Source: JBFWQM01 sp050249455
GTDB lineage: Bacteria; Pseudomonadota; Alphaproteobacteria; MPNO01; VGEU01
Length of the DNA stretch: 18,145 nucleotides
Assembly (NCBI GenBank): GCA_050249455.1
Contig: JBFWQM010000094.1
Location: 1-18,145 of the forward strand
Reading direction: 5' to 3'
How positions within the stretch are numbered: the stretch's first letter is position 1; each line of letters opens with the position of its first letter. The position numbers and the translations under genes were made by a program. The notes below the pieces were generated by a model. That model searched no databases. It worked only from the letters and a program-made list of their open reading frames with translations, and had not been told where the DNA came from. Below, piece by piece: positions 10,614 through 17,755 of this stretch.

Positions 10614-12794
10614 ATGACGACGATCACGGCACCGGCCGTCTCGCGCCGCAGCTTCCTCGCCAGTTCCGCCGCCGTCGCGGGCGGGCTGTCGCTCGGCTTC
10701 CACATCCCGTTCGCCGCCGCGCAGCAGGCCGCGACGCCGGAGATCAATGCGTGGGTCGTGATCCGTCCCGACGAGACCGTGGTGATCCGCATTGCGCGGT
10801 CGGAGATGGGCCAGGGCACCTTGACCGGCCTCGCCCAGCTCGTCGCCGAAGAGCTCGAGTGCGATTGGTCGAAGGTCACCACTGAATACCCGACGCCGGG
10901 CCAGAACCTCGCGCGCGGCCGCGCCTGGGGCAACTTCTCGACCGGCGGCAGCCGCGGCATCCGCGAGTCGCACGACTACGTGCGCAAGGGCGGCGCCGCG
11001 GCGCGCATGATGCTGGTCGAGGCGGCGGCGAAGGAATGGAGCGTCGCCGCCGCCGACTGCCGCGTATCGGGCGGCGTCATCACCCACGCCGCATCCGGCC
11101 GCTCCACCACGTACGGAAAGGTCGCCGCGGCGGCGGCAAAGCTTGAGCCGCCGAAGGACGTCGCGCTCAAGGACCCGAAGGACTGGAAGATCGCCGGCAA
11201 GCCACTGAAGCGGCTCGACACCGCGGAAAAGCTGACCGGCAGGCAGGTCTACGGCATCGATCTCAAGCTGCCCGGCATGCTCAACGCCGCGATCAAGGCG
11301 AGCCCGGTGTTCGGCGGCAAGGTGAAGAGCGTCGACACCGCGGCCGGCGAGAAGATGCCGGGCGTGAAGAAGGTGGTGCAGGTCGGCGACAACGCCGTCG
11401 CCGTGGTCGCCGAGACGTGGTGGCAGGCCAAGTCCGCGCTCGACCAGCTTCCCGTCGAATGGGACCAGGGGCCGAACACCGGCGTTTCCAGCGCCACCAT
11501 CGCGGCGATGCTGCGCGAAGGCCTCGACGCCAAGGAGGCGTTCGTCGGCAACAAGAAGGGCGGCGACGTCGCCGCGGCGATCGTCGGCGCCGCGCGCAAG
11601 GTCGAGGCGGAGTACGGCTATCCCTACCAGAACCACGCCACCATGGAGCCGATGAACGCGACGGCGCTGTGGACCGCCGACAGGTGCGAGGTGTGGACCC
11701 CGACCCAGAACGGCGAGGCGGCATTGGCCGCCACTGCCGCCGCCGCCGGCCTGCCGCCAGCGAAGTGCGAGGTCTACAAAGTCCACCTCGGCGGCGGCTT
11801 CGGCCGGCGCGGTGCGGTGCACGACTGGGTGCACCAGGCGGTCGGGATCGCAAAGCAGATGCCCGGCACGCCGGTCAAGCTGATCTGGTCGCGCGAGGAG
11901 GACATGCTGCACGGCATGTTCCACCCCATCACGCAATGCAGGATGACGGCGGGCCTGGACGCGCAGGGCAACGTCACCGCCCTGCACATGCGCATCTCCG
12001 GCCAGTCGATCATGGCCGCGGTGTTCCCGAACAACATGCAGAACGGCCGCGATCCGGTGGTCTTCCAGGGCCTCAACCCCGGCGGGGCGGAAGGCGCGTT
12101 CGGCTATGACGTGCCGAACATCCTGATCGACCACGCGATGCGCAACCCGCCGGTGCCGCCGGGGTTCTGGCGCGGCGTGAACCTCAACCACAACGCGATC
12201 TACGTCGAATGCTTCATCGACGAGGTCGCGCACGCGACCGGCCAGGATCCGCTGGCGCTGCGCCGCAAGCTGCTGGCCAACAGCCCGAAGCATCTCGCCG
12301 TGCTCAACGCCGCCGCCGCGCGCGCCGGCTGGGGCACGCCGGCGCCGGCCGGCGTCCACCGCGGCCTCGCCCAGATCATGGGCTTCGGCAGCTACGTCGC
12401 GGCCTGCGCCGAGGTGTCGGTGTCGGACGACGGCGTGGTCAAGATCCACCGCATCGTCGCGGCGACCGACCCCGGCCACGCGGTCAACCCGCAGCAGATC
12501 GAGGCGCAGGTCGAAGGCTCGTTCGTCTATGGCCTGTCCGCCGCGCTCTACGGCGAATGCACGGTCGCAGGCGGCCGCATGGAGCAGGAGAACTTCGACA
12601 CCTACAATGTCATGCGCATCGACGAGATGCCGGCGGTCGAGGCCATCGTCATGCCCTCCGGCGGCTTCTGGGGCGGCGTCGGCGAGCCGACCATCGCGGT
12701 CGCCGCGCCGGCCGTGCTCAACGCGATCTTCGCGGCGACGGGCAAGCGCATCCGCACGCTGCCGCTGAAGAACCACGACCTGAAGCGTGCATGA
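10614..12794 (+). CDS. Tat-exported molybdopterin-binding subunit of a Mo hydroxylase (IorB-like)
   Basis: A 726-residue protein with AGGAGG before the ATG. Residues 10-36 are a twin-arginine signal (SRRSFLASS, hydrophobic stretch, AAA-QQ), which places the folded enzyme in the periplasm. The body is of the IorB/xanthine dehydrogenase type. It has EMGQGT at 65-70, a central aldehyde-oxidase-like hammerhead segment around 200-285, the cofactor motif GGGFGRR at 394-400, QVEGSFVYGLSAAL further on, and the catalytic Glu691 in GVGEPT. The reaction would be water-based hydroxylation of a heteroaromatic ring or oxidation of an aldehyde. No C-terminal cytochrome domain is fused, unlike NicB, so the downstream cytochrome SoxX could be the electron acceptor (inference). 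The stop overlaps the soxX start by ATGA. No XdhC/CoxF-like maturation factor and no FAD subunit are in the window. Confidence 0.93.
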   Translation: MTTITAPAVSRRSFLASSAAVAGGLSLGFHIPFAAAQQAATPEINAWVVIRPDETVVIRIARSEMGQGTLTGLAQLVAEELECDWSKVTTEYPTPGQNLARGRAWGNFSTGGSRGIRESHDYVRKGGAAARMMLVEAAAKEWSVAAADCRVSGGVITHAASGRSTTYGKVAAAAAKLEPPKDVALKDPKDWKIAGKPLKRLDTAEKLTGRQVYGIDLKLPGMLNAAIKASPVFGGKVKSVDTAAGEKMPGVKKVVQVGDNAVAVVAETWWQAKSALDQLPVEWDQGPNTGVSSATIAAMLREGLDAKEAFVGNKKGGDVAAAIVGAARKVEAEYGYPYQNHATMEPMNATALWTADRCEVWTPTQNGEAALAATAAAAGLPPAKCEVYKVHLGGGFGRRGAVHDWVHQAVGIAKQMPGTPVKLIWSREEDMLHGMFHPITQCRMTAGLDAQGNVTALHMRISGQSIMAAVFPNNMQNGRDPVVFQGLNPGGAEGAFGYDVPNILIDHAMRNPPVPPGFWRGVNLNHNAIYVECFIDEVAHATGQDPLALRRKLLANSPKHLAVLNAAAARAGWGTPAPAGVHRGLAQIMGFGSYVAACAEVSVSDDGVVKIHRIVAATDPGHAVNPQQIEAQVEGSFVYGLSAALYGECTVAGGRMEQENFDTYNVMRIDEMPAVEAIVMPSGGFWGGVGEPTIAVAAPAVLNAIFAATGKRIRTLPLKNHDLKRA

Positions 12795-13258
12795 GGCGGC
12801 GCGCAGGCGTCGGGTGCGGCCTAGCGGCCGCGCTCCTCGCCGGCGCGGCGCCGGCCGCGGAAGACGGGATCGTGCCCTACGTGGTCGTCGGCGACGCGAT
12901 TCCCGCGCCGCTGACGGACGCGCCGGGCGACGCGGCGCGCGGCCGGGCGATCGTCGCCGACCGGCAGGTGGGGCTCTGCCTCCTGTGCCACGGCGGGCCG
13001 TTCCCGCAGCCGCAGTTCCACGGCGACCTCGCGCCCGACCTGCGCGGCGCCGGCGACCGCTGGACGGCGGGGCAGCTCCGGCTGCGCATCGTCGATGCGT
13101 CGCGGGCCAACCCGGCGACGATCATGCCGCCCTACTACCGCGCCGACGGCCTCGATCGCGTCGGCGCGGCGTGGCAGGGTCGGACGGTGCTGTCCGCCCA
13201 GCAGGTCGAGGACGTGGTCGCGTTCCTCGCCACCCTGCGCAACGGAGGTGAACCATGA
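12791..13258 (+). CDS. soxX: SoxX, monoheme c-type cytochrome
   Basis: A 155-residue protein. Residues 1-23 are a Sec signal (MRRR, hydrophobic core, APAA-ED). One heme c site, CLLCH at 63-67, and Met112 in IMPPYY, the usual SoxX distal ligand motif, identify the family. In known systems SoxX pairs with SoxA and takes electrons when the sulfur substrate is joined to the SoxYZ carrier. The start overlaps the Mo subunit stop (ATGA) and the stop overlaps the soxY start (ATGA), so its translation is probably coupled to both. That tight coupling makes it a plausible acceptor for the Mo hydroxylase too; this is inference. Confidence 0.9.
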   Translation: MRRRAGVGCGLAAALLAGAAPAAEDGIVPYVVVGDAIPAPLTDAPGDAARGRAIVADRQVGLCLLCHGGPFPQPQFHGDLAPDLRGAGDRWTAGQLRLRIVDASRANPATIMPPYYRADGLDRVGAAWQGRTVLSAQQVEDVVAFLATLRNGGEP

Positions 13259-13716
13259 GCCGAGCCGACTTCGCGCCGACGCGGCGCGGCCTCCTGGCCG
13301 CCGGCGCCGGCTTCGCCGCCGTCGTCGCGGTGCGCCCGGCCTGGGCGACGCCGGAGGAGATGCAGGCCGCGCTGCGCGGCTTCACCGGCGGCGCCGCGGT
13401 GAAGCGCGGCCGCATCAAGCTCGACGTGCCGCCGCTGGTCGAGAACGGCAACACCGTGCCGCTCACCGTCACCGTCGACAGCCCGATGACCGAGCGAGAA
13501 CACGTGAAGGCGATCGCGGTCTTCAACGAGAGGAACCCGCAGCCCAACGTCGCCGTCTTCCACCTCGGCCCGCGCGCCGGCCGCGCGGCGGTGTCGACCC
13601 GCATGCGGCTCGCCACCTCGCAGACCGTCACCGCCGTCGCGGCGCTGAGCGACGGCAGCTACTGGTCGGACGCGATCGAGGTGGTGGTGACCCTGGCCGC
13701 CTGCGTGGAGGGCTGA
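13255..13716 (+). CDS. soxY: SoxY, sulfur carrier subunit with an unusual C-terminal arm
   Basis: A 153-residue protein with GGAGG four to eight bases before the ATG. Residues 9-31 are a Tat signal (TRRGLLAAG ... AWA, cleavage likely before Thr32). The immunoglobulin-like SoxY body follows, with NTVPLTVTVDSPMT and NPQPNVAVFHLGPRAGRA. In classical SoxY the substrate is carried on the cysteine of a C-terminal GGCGG swinging arm. Here the end is VTLAACVEG, so a single Cys is kept near the C-terminus but the glycines around it are mostly replaced. It partners SoxZ, whose gene starts 3 bp after this stop. The family is clear; the carried substrate may differ from that of thiosulfate-oxidising SoxY. 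Confidence 0.9.
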   Translation: MSRADFAPTRRGLLAAGAGFAAVVAVRPAWATPEEMQAALRGFTGGAAVKRGRIKLDVPPLVENGNTVPLTVTVDSPMTEREHVKAIAVFNERNPQPNVAVFHLGPRAGRAAVSTRMRLATSQTVTAVAALSDGSYWSDAIEVVVTLAACVEG

Positions 13717-13719
13717 ACG

Positions 13720-14040
13720 ATGGCGCGTACGCTGATCAACGTCCCGAAGACCGCCCGGCGCGGCGAGGTGATCGAGATCAAGACCCTGATCGCGCATCCC
13801 ATGGAAACCGGCTACCGCCCCGGCCCGAACGGCGCGCTGCTGCCGCGCGACATCATCGGCCGCTTCGCCTGCGCCTATAACGGCACCGAGGTATTCCGCG
13901 CCGACCTGCACCCCGCCATCGCCGCCAACCCGTACATCACATTCACCACGGTCGCGACCGAATCCGGCATCCTCGCCTTCACCTGGACCGGCGACAACGG
14001 CTTCAGCCAGACCGAGACCGTGCGCATCGAGGTGACGTGA
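13720..14040 (+). CDS. soxZ: SoxZ, partner of the SoxY carrier
   Basis: A 106-residue protein, usual SoxZ length, with GGAGGG (inside the soxY end) before the ATG. Family signatures are the N-terminal VPKTARRGEVIEIKTLIAHP, METGYR, and the middle ADLHPAIAANPYITF. SoxZ has no signal peptide and is co-exported bound to SoxY by the Tat route in known systems. It forms the scaffold from which the SoxY arm reaches into partner enzymes. It is followed by the large inverted repeat at 14062-14167. Confidence 0.95.
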   Translation: MARTLINVPKTARRGEVIEIKTLIAHPMETGYRPGPNGALLPRDIIGRFACAYNGTEVFRADLHPAIAANPYITFTTVATESGILAFTWTGDNGFSQTETVRIEVT

Positions 14041-14061
14041 CGGCGGACGCTCCTCCAACCT

Positions 14062-14167
14062 CGTCATGGCCGGGCTCGTCCCGGCCATCCACGTGTTTTC
14101 GTCTTTTTTTGCTGAGGCAGGAAAAGCAGAAAGAACGTGGATGGCCGGGACGAGCCCGGCCATGACG
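14062..14167. repeat. REP/MITE-like inverted repeat between soxZ and soxA
   Basis: Two perfect 33-bp arms (14062-14094 and 14135-14167) face each other across 40 bp. Each arm is itself palindromic around TGGCCGGG..CCCGGCCA. The spacer continues the pairing imperfectly (T-rich left, A-rich right), and CCAA/TTGG just outside the arms also pair. The sequence type is familiar from intergenic repeats of alphaproteobacteria; its translation gives the well-known spurious MAGLVPAIH and DEPGHD peptides. No target-site duplication is evident. It covers the region where the soxA start should be. Confidence 0.85.
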
Positions 14168-14175
14168 ATTGGGGT

Positions 14176-14964
14176 TTGGCCGCCATTCGCCCCATCGCAC
14201 GCATCGCCGCAGCCCTGTTCGCCGTCGTGGCGTCCCACGCCGCGGCCGGCGAGATCGCGCCCGCCGACCGGCGGTCCGGCGCCGACTTCATGGGCCCGGC
14301 GCTGCGCGCGATGCAGGACGACGACTTCGCCAACCCCGGCATGCTGGCGGTGCAGGACGGCGCCGCGCTGTGGCGCGAGAAGGCGGGTGCGGCGGGGCGC
14401 GCCTGCGCCGACTGCCACGGCGACGCCGCCGCGTCGATGAAGGGCATCGCCGCGCGCTACCCCGCCTTCGACGAGGCGTCGAACGCGCCGATCGACCTGG
14501 CGGGCCGCATCAACCAGTGCCGCGCCGTGCGCCAGGAAGCGCCCGCGTTCGACCACGAGGCCGCGCCGCTGCTGGCGCTTTCCGCCTATCTCGGCAGTCT
14601 CTCGCGCGGCGTGCCCGCGGCGGCCGGCGACGATGCGCGCCTCGCCCCGTTCGTCGCCGCCGGCAAGCGGCTTTACGAGGCGCGCCAGGGTCAGCTCAAC
14701 CTGTCCTGCGCCGCCTGCCACGACGACAACTGGGGCAAGCGGCTCGCCGGCAGCGTCATCCCGCAGGCGCACCCGACCGGCTATCCGATCTACCGCCTGG
14801 AATGGCAGGCGATGGGCTCGCTGCAGCGCCGGCTGCGCAACTGCCTGGTCGGCGTCCGCGCCGAGCCCTACGCCTACGGCGCGCCGGAATACGTCCAGCT
14901 CGAGCTCTATCTGATGACCCGCGCCCGCGGCATGCCGATGGAGACGCCGGGGGTGCGGCCGTAG
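14176..14964 (+). CDS. soxA: SoxA, diheme c-type cytochrome
   Basis: With a TTG start at 14176 the protein has 262 residues and opens with a good Sec signal (AAIRPIARIAAALFAVVASHAAA-GE). The open frame runs back to a GTG at 14137 inside the repeat, adding 13 residues with acidic charge unlike a signal peptide, so the true start is uncertain. In numbering from 14137, heme sites are CADCH (90-94) and CAACH (191-195). The family motif INQCR has Cys128, and Cys236 in LRNCLVGVRAEPYAYGAP is the conserved active-site ligand, which is a cysteine persulfide in known SoxA. With SoxX it forms the SoxXA cytochrome that attaches the sulfur substrate to SoxY. It is the last gene of the operon and convergent with the monooxygenase. 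Confidence 0.92.
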   Translation: MAAIRPIARIAAALFAVVASHAAAGEIAPADRRSGADFMGPALRAMQDDDFANPGMLAVQDGAALWREKAGAAGRACADCHGDAAASMKGIAARYPAFDEASNAPIDLAGRINQCRAVRQEAPAFDHEAAPLLALSAYLGSLSRGVPAAAGDDARLAPFVAAGKRLYEARQGQLNLSCAACHDDNWGKRLAGSVIPQAHPTGYPIYRLEWQAMGSLQRRLRNCLVGVRAEPYAYGAPEYVQLELYLMTRARGMPMETPGVRP

Positions 14965-14997
14965 GTGGGGGAATTCCTCTTCTGTTCGCTACGCTCG

Positions 14998-15094
14998 CCC
15001 CCCTCCCCCACCCACCTCCCGCGAGGGGAGGGGAATATGAGCGCCACGCCCCGAAAGCCCCCTCCCCTCGCGGGAGGGGGTTGGGGGAGGGGGC
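14998..15094. repeat. G/C-rich inverted repeat between convergent genes
   Basis: A left arm at 14998-15033 and a right arm at about 15059-15094 are complementary at about 33 of 35 positions across a 25-bp spacer. The arms are CCCTCCCC/CTCGCGGGAGG-type sequence familiar from intergenic repeats in many proteobacteria. Lying between the stops of soxA and the monooxygenase, it could end transcription on both strands; there is no T tract, so that is inference. Confidence 0.75.
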
Positions 15095-15103
15095 GCCGCC
15101 GCC

Positions 15104-16246
15104 CTACGCCGCCTGCTTGGGCGCGTCGAGCGGTATCGTCCAGGCGTCGTAGCCGAACACCCAGTCGGGGTTGGTGGCGCCGCGCATCCAGGTGTTGGCG
15201 TGGCTGGTGCGCTGGAGCCGCGCGGTGCGCTCCTGGCGCAGCGCGGCGAAGCGCTCGAAGGCGGCTGCGGGGTCGGTCGGCATCGCCTCGAGGCAGCGCG
15301 ACAGCACCACCGCGTCCTCCATCGAGCTCGCGGCGCCCTGCGCCATGTAGGGCGTCATCGGATGGCATGAATCGCCCAGCAGCACGACCGGCCCGTCGGT
15401 CCAGCGCGCCAGCGGCTCGCGCACCACGATCGCCCATTTGTGCACCGCGGGGCAGGCGTGGACGACGCGCTGCACGCTGTCGTGGAAGCCGGCGAAGGCG
15501 GCGCGCAGCTCGCCCAGGTCGCCCGTCGCCGACCACGATTCGAGCCGCCAGTCGGGCTCTGGCACGCTGGTGACGAAGTAGACCTCGTCGCGCGCGGCGG
15601 TGATGTAGTACATGACGATGTGGCGGTCCGGCCCCCACCACTTGCTGTTGTCCTCGATCTCGAACCCATTGAGCAGCGACGCCGGATAGGTCGTGCGGTA
15701 GGCGACGCGGCCGGTGAACGTCAGTTTCTCCGGCCCCAGCATGATCTCGCGCACCCGCGAGTGGACGCCGTCGGCGGCGACCAGCGCGTCGGCGCGCGCC
15801 GTGGTGCCGTCGGCGAAGCGCAGCGTGACGCCGGCGCCGCCGTGGTCGAGGTCGACCAGCTTCTTGTTCAGAGAGATGATCTCGGGCGGCACCTTGGACG
15901 CCAGCGCCTCGTGCAGGTCGCCGCGGTGCATCAGCATCTGCGGCGCGCCGTATTTCGCCTCTGCGGCGTCGCCGAGCGGCAGGTCGTACATCAGCGCGCC
16001 GGTGTCCCATTCGCGGTTGGCCCAGGAGCGCGGGCGGAACGCGGTGGCGCGCACGCGCGGCTCCAGCTCGAGCCCGCGCAGCACCTTCATCGCGTTGGGC
16101 GTCATCTGGATGCCTGCGCCGAGGCGCTGGAACTGCGCCGCCTGCTCGTAGACGCGCACGTCGAAGCCGCGCCGGCTCAGCACCGACGCCGCCGTAAGCC
16201 CGCCCATCCCGGCGCCCAGGATCGCGATCGATGGTCCCTTGCTCAT
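15104..16246 (-). CDS. FAD-dependent aromatic monooxygenase (NicC-like)
   Basis: A 380-residue class A flavoprotein hydroxylase. It has the Rossmann motif GAGMGG at 11-16 with Glu34, the NADH/FAD motif AADGVHSRVRE at 158-167, and the FAD motif LLGDSCHPM at 289-297. Length and many segments match my recollection of 6-hydroxynicotinate 3-monooxygenase NicC: RLGAGI, KWW..DRH, a YYIT..RDEVYFVT block, MAQGA, and HANTW..DWVFGYD. However, from memory NicC uses His47, Cys202, His211 and His302. Here only the His of DRH (209) is kept, and the others appear as Gln47, Asn200 and Tyr300. A related N-heteroaromatic or phenolic substrate is therefore more likely than 6-hydroxynicotinate. It is cytoplasmic. 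GGAG lies about 8 nt before the ATG. The gene starts 18 bp after the amidohydrolase stop, so the two are probably one operon. Confidence 0.9.
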   Translation of the reverse strand: MSKGPSIAILGAGMGGLTAASVLSRRGFDVRVYEQAAQFQRLGAGIQMTPNAMKVLRGLELEPRVRATAFRPRSWANREWDTGALMYDLPLGDAAEAKYGAPQMLMHRGDLHEALASKVPPEIISLNKKLVDLDHGGAGVTLRFADGTTARADALVAADGVHSRVREIMLGPEKLTFTGRVAYRTTYPASLLNGFEIEDNSKWWGPDRHIVMYYITAARDEVYFVTSVPEPDWRLESWSATGDLGELRAAFAGFHDSVQRVVHACPAVHKWAIVVREPLARWTDGPVVLLGDSCHPMTPYMAQGAASSMEDAVVLSRCLEAMPTDPAAAFERFAALRQERTARLQRTSHANTWMRGATNPDWVFGYDAWTIPLDAPKQAA

Positions 16247-16264
16247 GCCCTCACTCCAGCTCCT

Positions 16265-17653
16265 TCAGTGCGCGGCGACACGATAGTCCGATTCCGCCAT
16301 GATCCGCTCCGCCGACGCTGCCAGCTCCGTCTGCAGCGTGCGCAGCGCGTCCTCGGAGTAGAGAAGCCGGCCGTCGCGCTTGCGGAATTCGCCACCGACC
16401 ATCACGTCGCGCACGTTGGCGCAGCCGGCCTGCTCGGCGACCGAATACACCGGGTCGTGCACCGGGAACAGGTTGAGGTCGTGCGCGCCCAGCGCGATCA
16501 AGTCGGCCTTGAACCCCGGCGTGACCTGGCCGATCCGCCCCTCCAGCCCCAGCGCGCGGGCGCCGCCGATGGTCGCCCATTCCAGCGCCTCGCGCGAGGT
16601 GACGGGGATCTCCGGCAGCGGGCCGCCGCCGCCGGCGCGGTTGTTCTGGTGGTCGCGGTAGCGGATCAGCACCAGCGCGCCGCGCATCTCGGCCCACATG
16701 TCGTCGGTGACGATCGGGATGGTGTCGATGCCGATCGAGGGCATTGCGCCGAGGTCGCGCACCCGTGCCGCCAGCGGCTCCGCGCCGTGGCCGTGAATTT
16801 CGGTCAGCACGGTCGAGGTGACGCTGACCCCGTTGTCGACCAGCACCTTGAGCACGTCGTCGCCCAGGTAGTTGCCGTGCACCACGTTGTGGTCGGGGCC
16901 GAGCAGCCCGCGCGCGGCGAGCCGCGCATAGCCGTCCTTCACCGTCCCCTCGCCCAGCGACCGGTTGTAGCCGTGCCAGACGTGCGCGGACGACAGGAGG
17001 CCGAGCTCGCGCGCCATCGTCATGTCGGCGAGCGTGACGTCCCAGGTGCCGAACTCCGGCCCCAGGATGGCGAGCGCGAGCGTGACCAGCCGGTCGTCGC
17101 CGGCGAGCCGGCCCTTGCGCAGCGCCTCCACCCGGTCGCGCGGGTGCGGGATGTGGGTGAACGGGACGCCGTCGGGCAGGGTCGGCGGCTTGGCGGTGCC
17201 GTGGGCGAACACGGCGCGGATGCCCGACGCCTCCAGCCCGTCGACGGCGGCCTCCGCCATCTCCAGGTCGCGCAGGTTGTGGCACCAGTCGAGCGCCGTG
17301 GTGACGCCGCGGTCGAGCTGGCAAAGCGCGCCGTAGAGGTTGCCCAGGTAGGTGTCGCGTGCGGTGTAGCGGGTCGCCAGGTTGCCGTGCATGTAGCGGT
17401 GGTAGTCGGTGCTGATCCACTCCGACCCGATGCCGCGCAGCCCGGCCTGCCACAGGTGGATGTGGGCGTTGACCAGCCCGGGCATGACGATGCGGTCGCG
17501 CGCGTCGACGGTCTCGTCCGCCGCCGCGCCCAGGCTGCGCCCGACCGCGGCGATGCGGTCGCCCTCCACAAGCACCTCGGCGTCGCGCAGCTCGCCCGCC
17601 GCCTTGTCCAGGGTGATGAGCCAGCCGCACCGGATGAGCGTCTTCTTCGCCAT
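16265..17653 (-). CDS. Amidohydrolase-superfamily hydrolase/deaminase (AtzA/TrzN/cytosine-deaminase-like)
   Basis: A 462-residue metal-dependent hydrolase. The ATG at 17653 has GGGAGG upstream; the frame is open further left but without family sequence. Visible signatures are the N-terminal beta sandwich (LIRCGWLITLD), HIH (His64, His66) in MPGLVNAHIHLWQAG, His224/His227 in SSAHVWHGYN, His259 in VVHGNYL, Asp310 in SIGIDTIP, and a C-terminal PGFKADLIALG strand. This is the layout of enzymes that hydrolyse or deaminate N-heterocyclic rings (melamine, atrazine, cytosine, guanine, 8-oxoguanine). The substrate is not readable. No signal peptide is present. It is followed closely by the NicC-like monooxygenase and is divergent from the TenA/PqqC-like gene, which fits a small N-heterocycle catabolic unit (inference). 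Confidence 0.88.
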   Translation of the reverse strand: MAKKTLIRCGWLITLDKAAGELRDAEVLVEGDRIAAVGRSLGAAADETVDARDRIVMPGLVNAHIHLWQAGLRGIGSEWISTDYHRYMHGNLATRYTARDTYLGNLYGALCQLDRGVTTALDWCHNLRDLEMAEAAVDGLEASGIRAVFAHGTAKPPTLPDGVPFTHIPHPRDRVEALRKGRLAGDDRLVTLALAILGPEFGTWDVTLADMTMARELGLLSSAHVWHGYNRSLGEGTVKDGYARLAARGLLGPDHNVVHGNYLGDDVLKVLVDNGVSVTSTVLTEIHGHGAEPLAARVRDLGAMPSIGIDTIPIVTDDMWAEMRGALVLIRYRDHQNNRAGGGGPLPEIPVTSREALEWATIGGARALGLEGRIGQVTPGFKADLIALGAHDLNLFPVHDPVYSVAEQAGCANVRDVMVGGEFRKRDGRLLYSEDALRTLQTELAASAERIMAESDYRVAAH

Positions 17654-17665
17654 GCCGCCTCCCCG

Positions 17666-17681
17666 CCGGCCGCTCGGCCGG
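17666..17681. promoter_or_regulatory. Palindrome in the amidohydrolase leader
   Basis: CCGGCCG-CT-CGGCCGG is a perfect 7-bp inverted repeat 12 bp upstream of the amidohydrolase start. It could be an operator or a leader hairpin close to the ribosome site. Confidence 0.35.
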
Positions 17682-17715
17682 ACGTCGCGGAGTATGGCAC
17701 AGCGGGTGCCGCCCC

Positions 17716-17755
17716 TGGCAATCTCGGGGAACCCCGGGAGAGCCGCCGATTGCCA
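17716..17755. promoter_or_regulatory. Nested palindrome in the divergent intergenic region
   Basis: TGGCAATC at 17716-17723 and GATTGCCA at 17748-17755 are perfect 8-bp inverted arms about three helical turns apart. Between them is a second palindrome, CGGGG-AA-CCCCG at 17725-17736. It lies in the 181-bp gap between the divergent amidohydrolase and TenA/PqqC-like genes and is a candidate shared regulator site. Confidence 0.4.

Noticed and set aside
10419..12776. 785-codon frame antisense to the Mo subunit gene, and a similar one antisense to sox genes (13135-14772)
   Set aside because: Composition is Arg/Ala/Gly/Asp/His-rich as expected for antisense of GC-rich genes; no domains, and the sense strand encodes recognisable families.
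17695..17710. Sigma54-like GG-N10-GC (TGGCAC AGCGG GTGCC) upstream of the TenA/PqqC-like gene
   Set aside because: The -12 element reads GTGC rather than TTGC, and it is about 125 bp from the start; it is also a short inverted repeat, so chance is likely.
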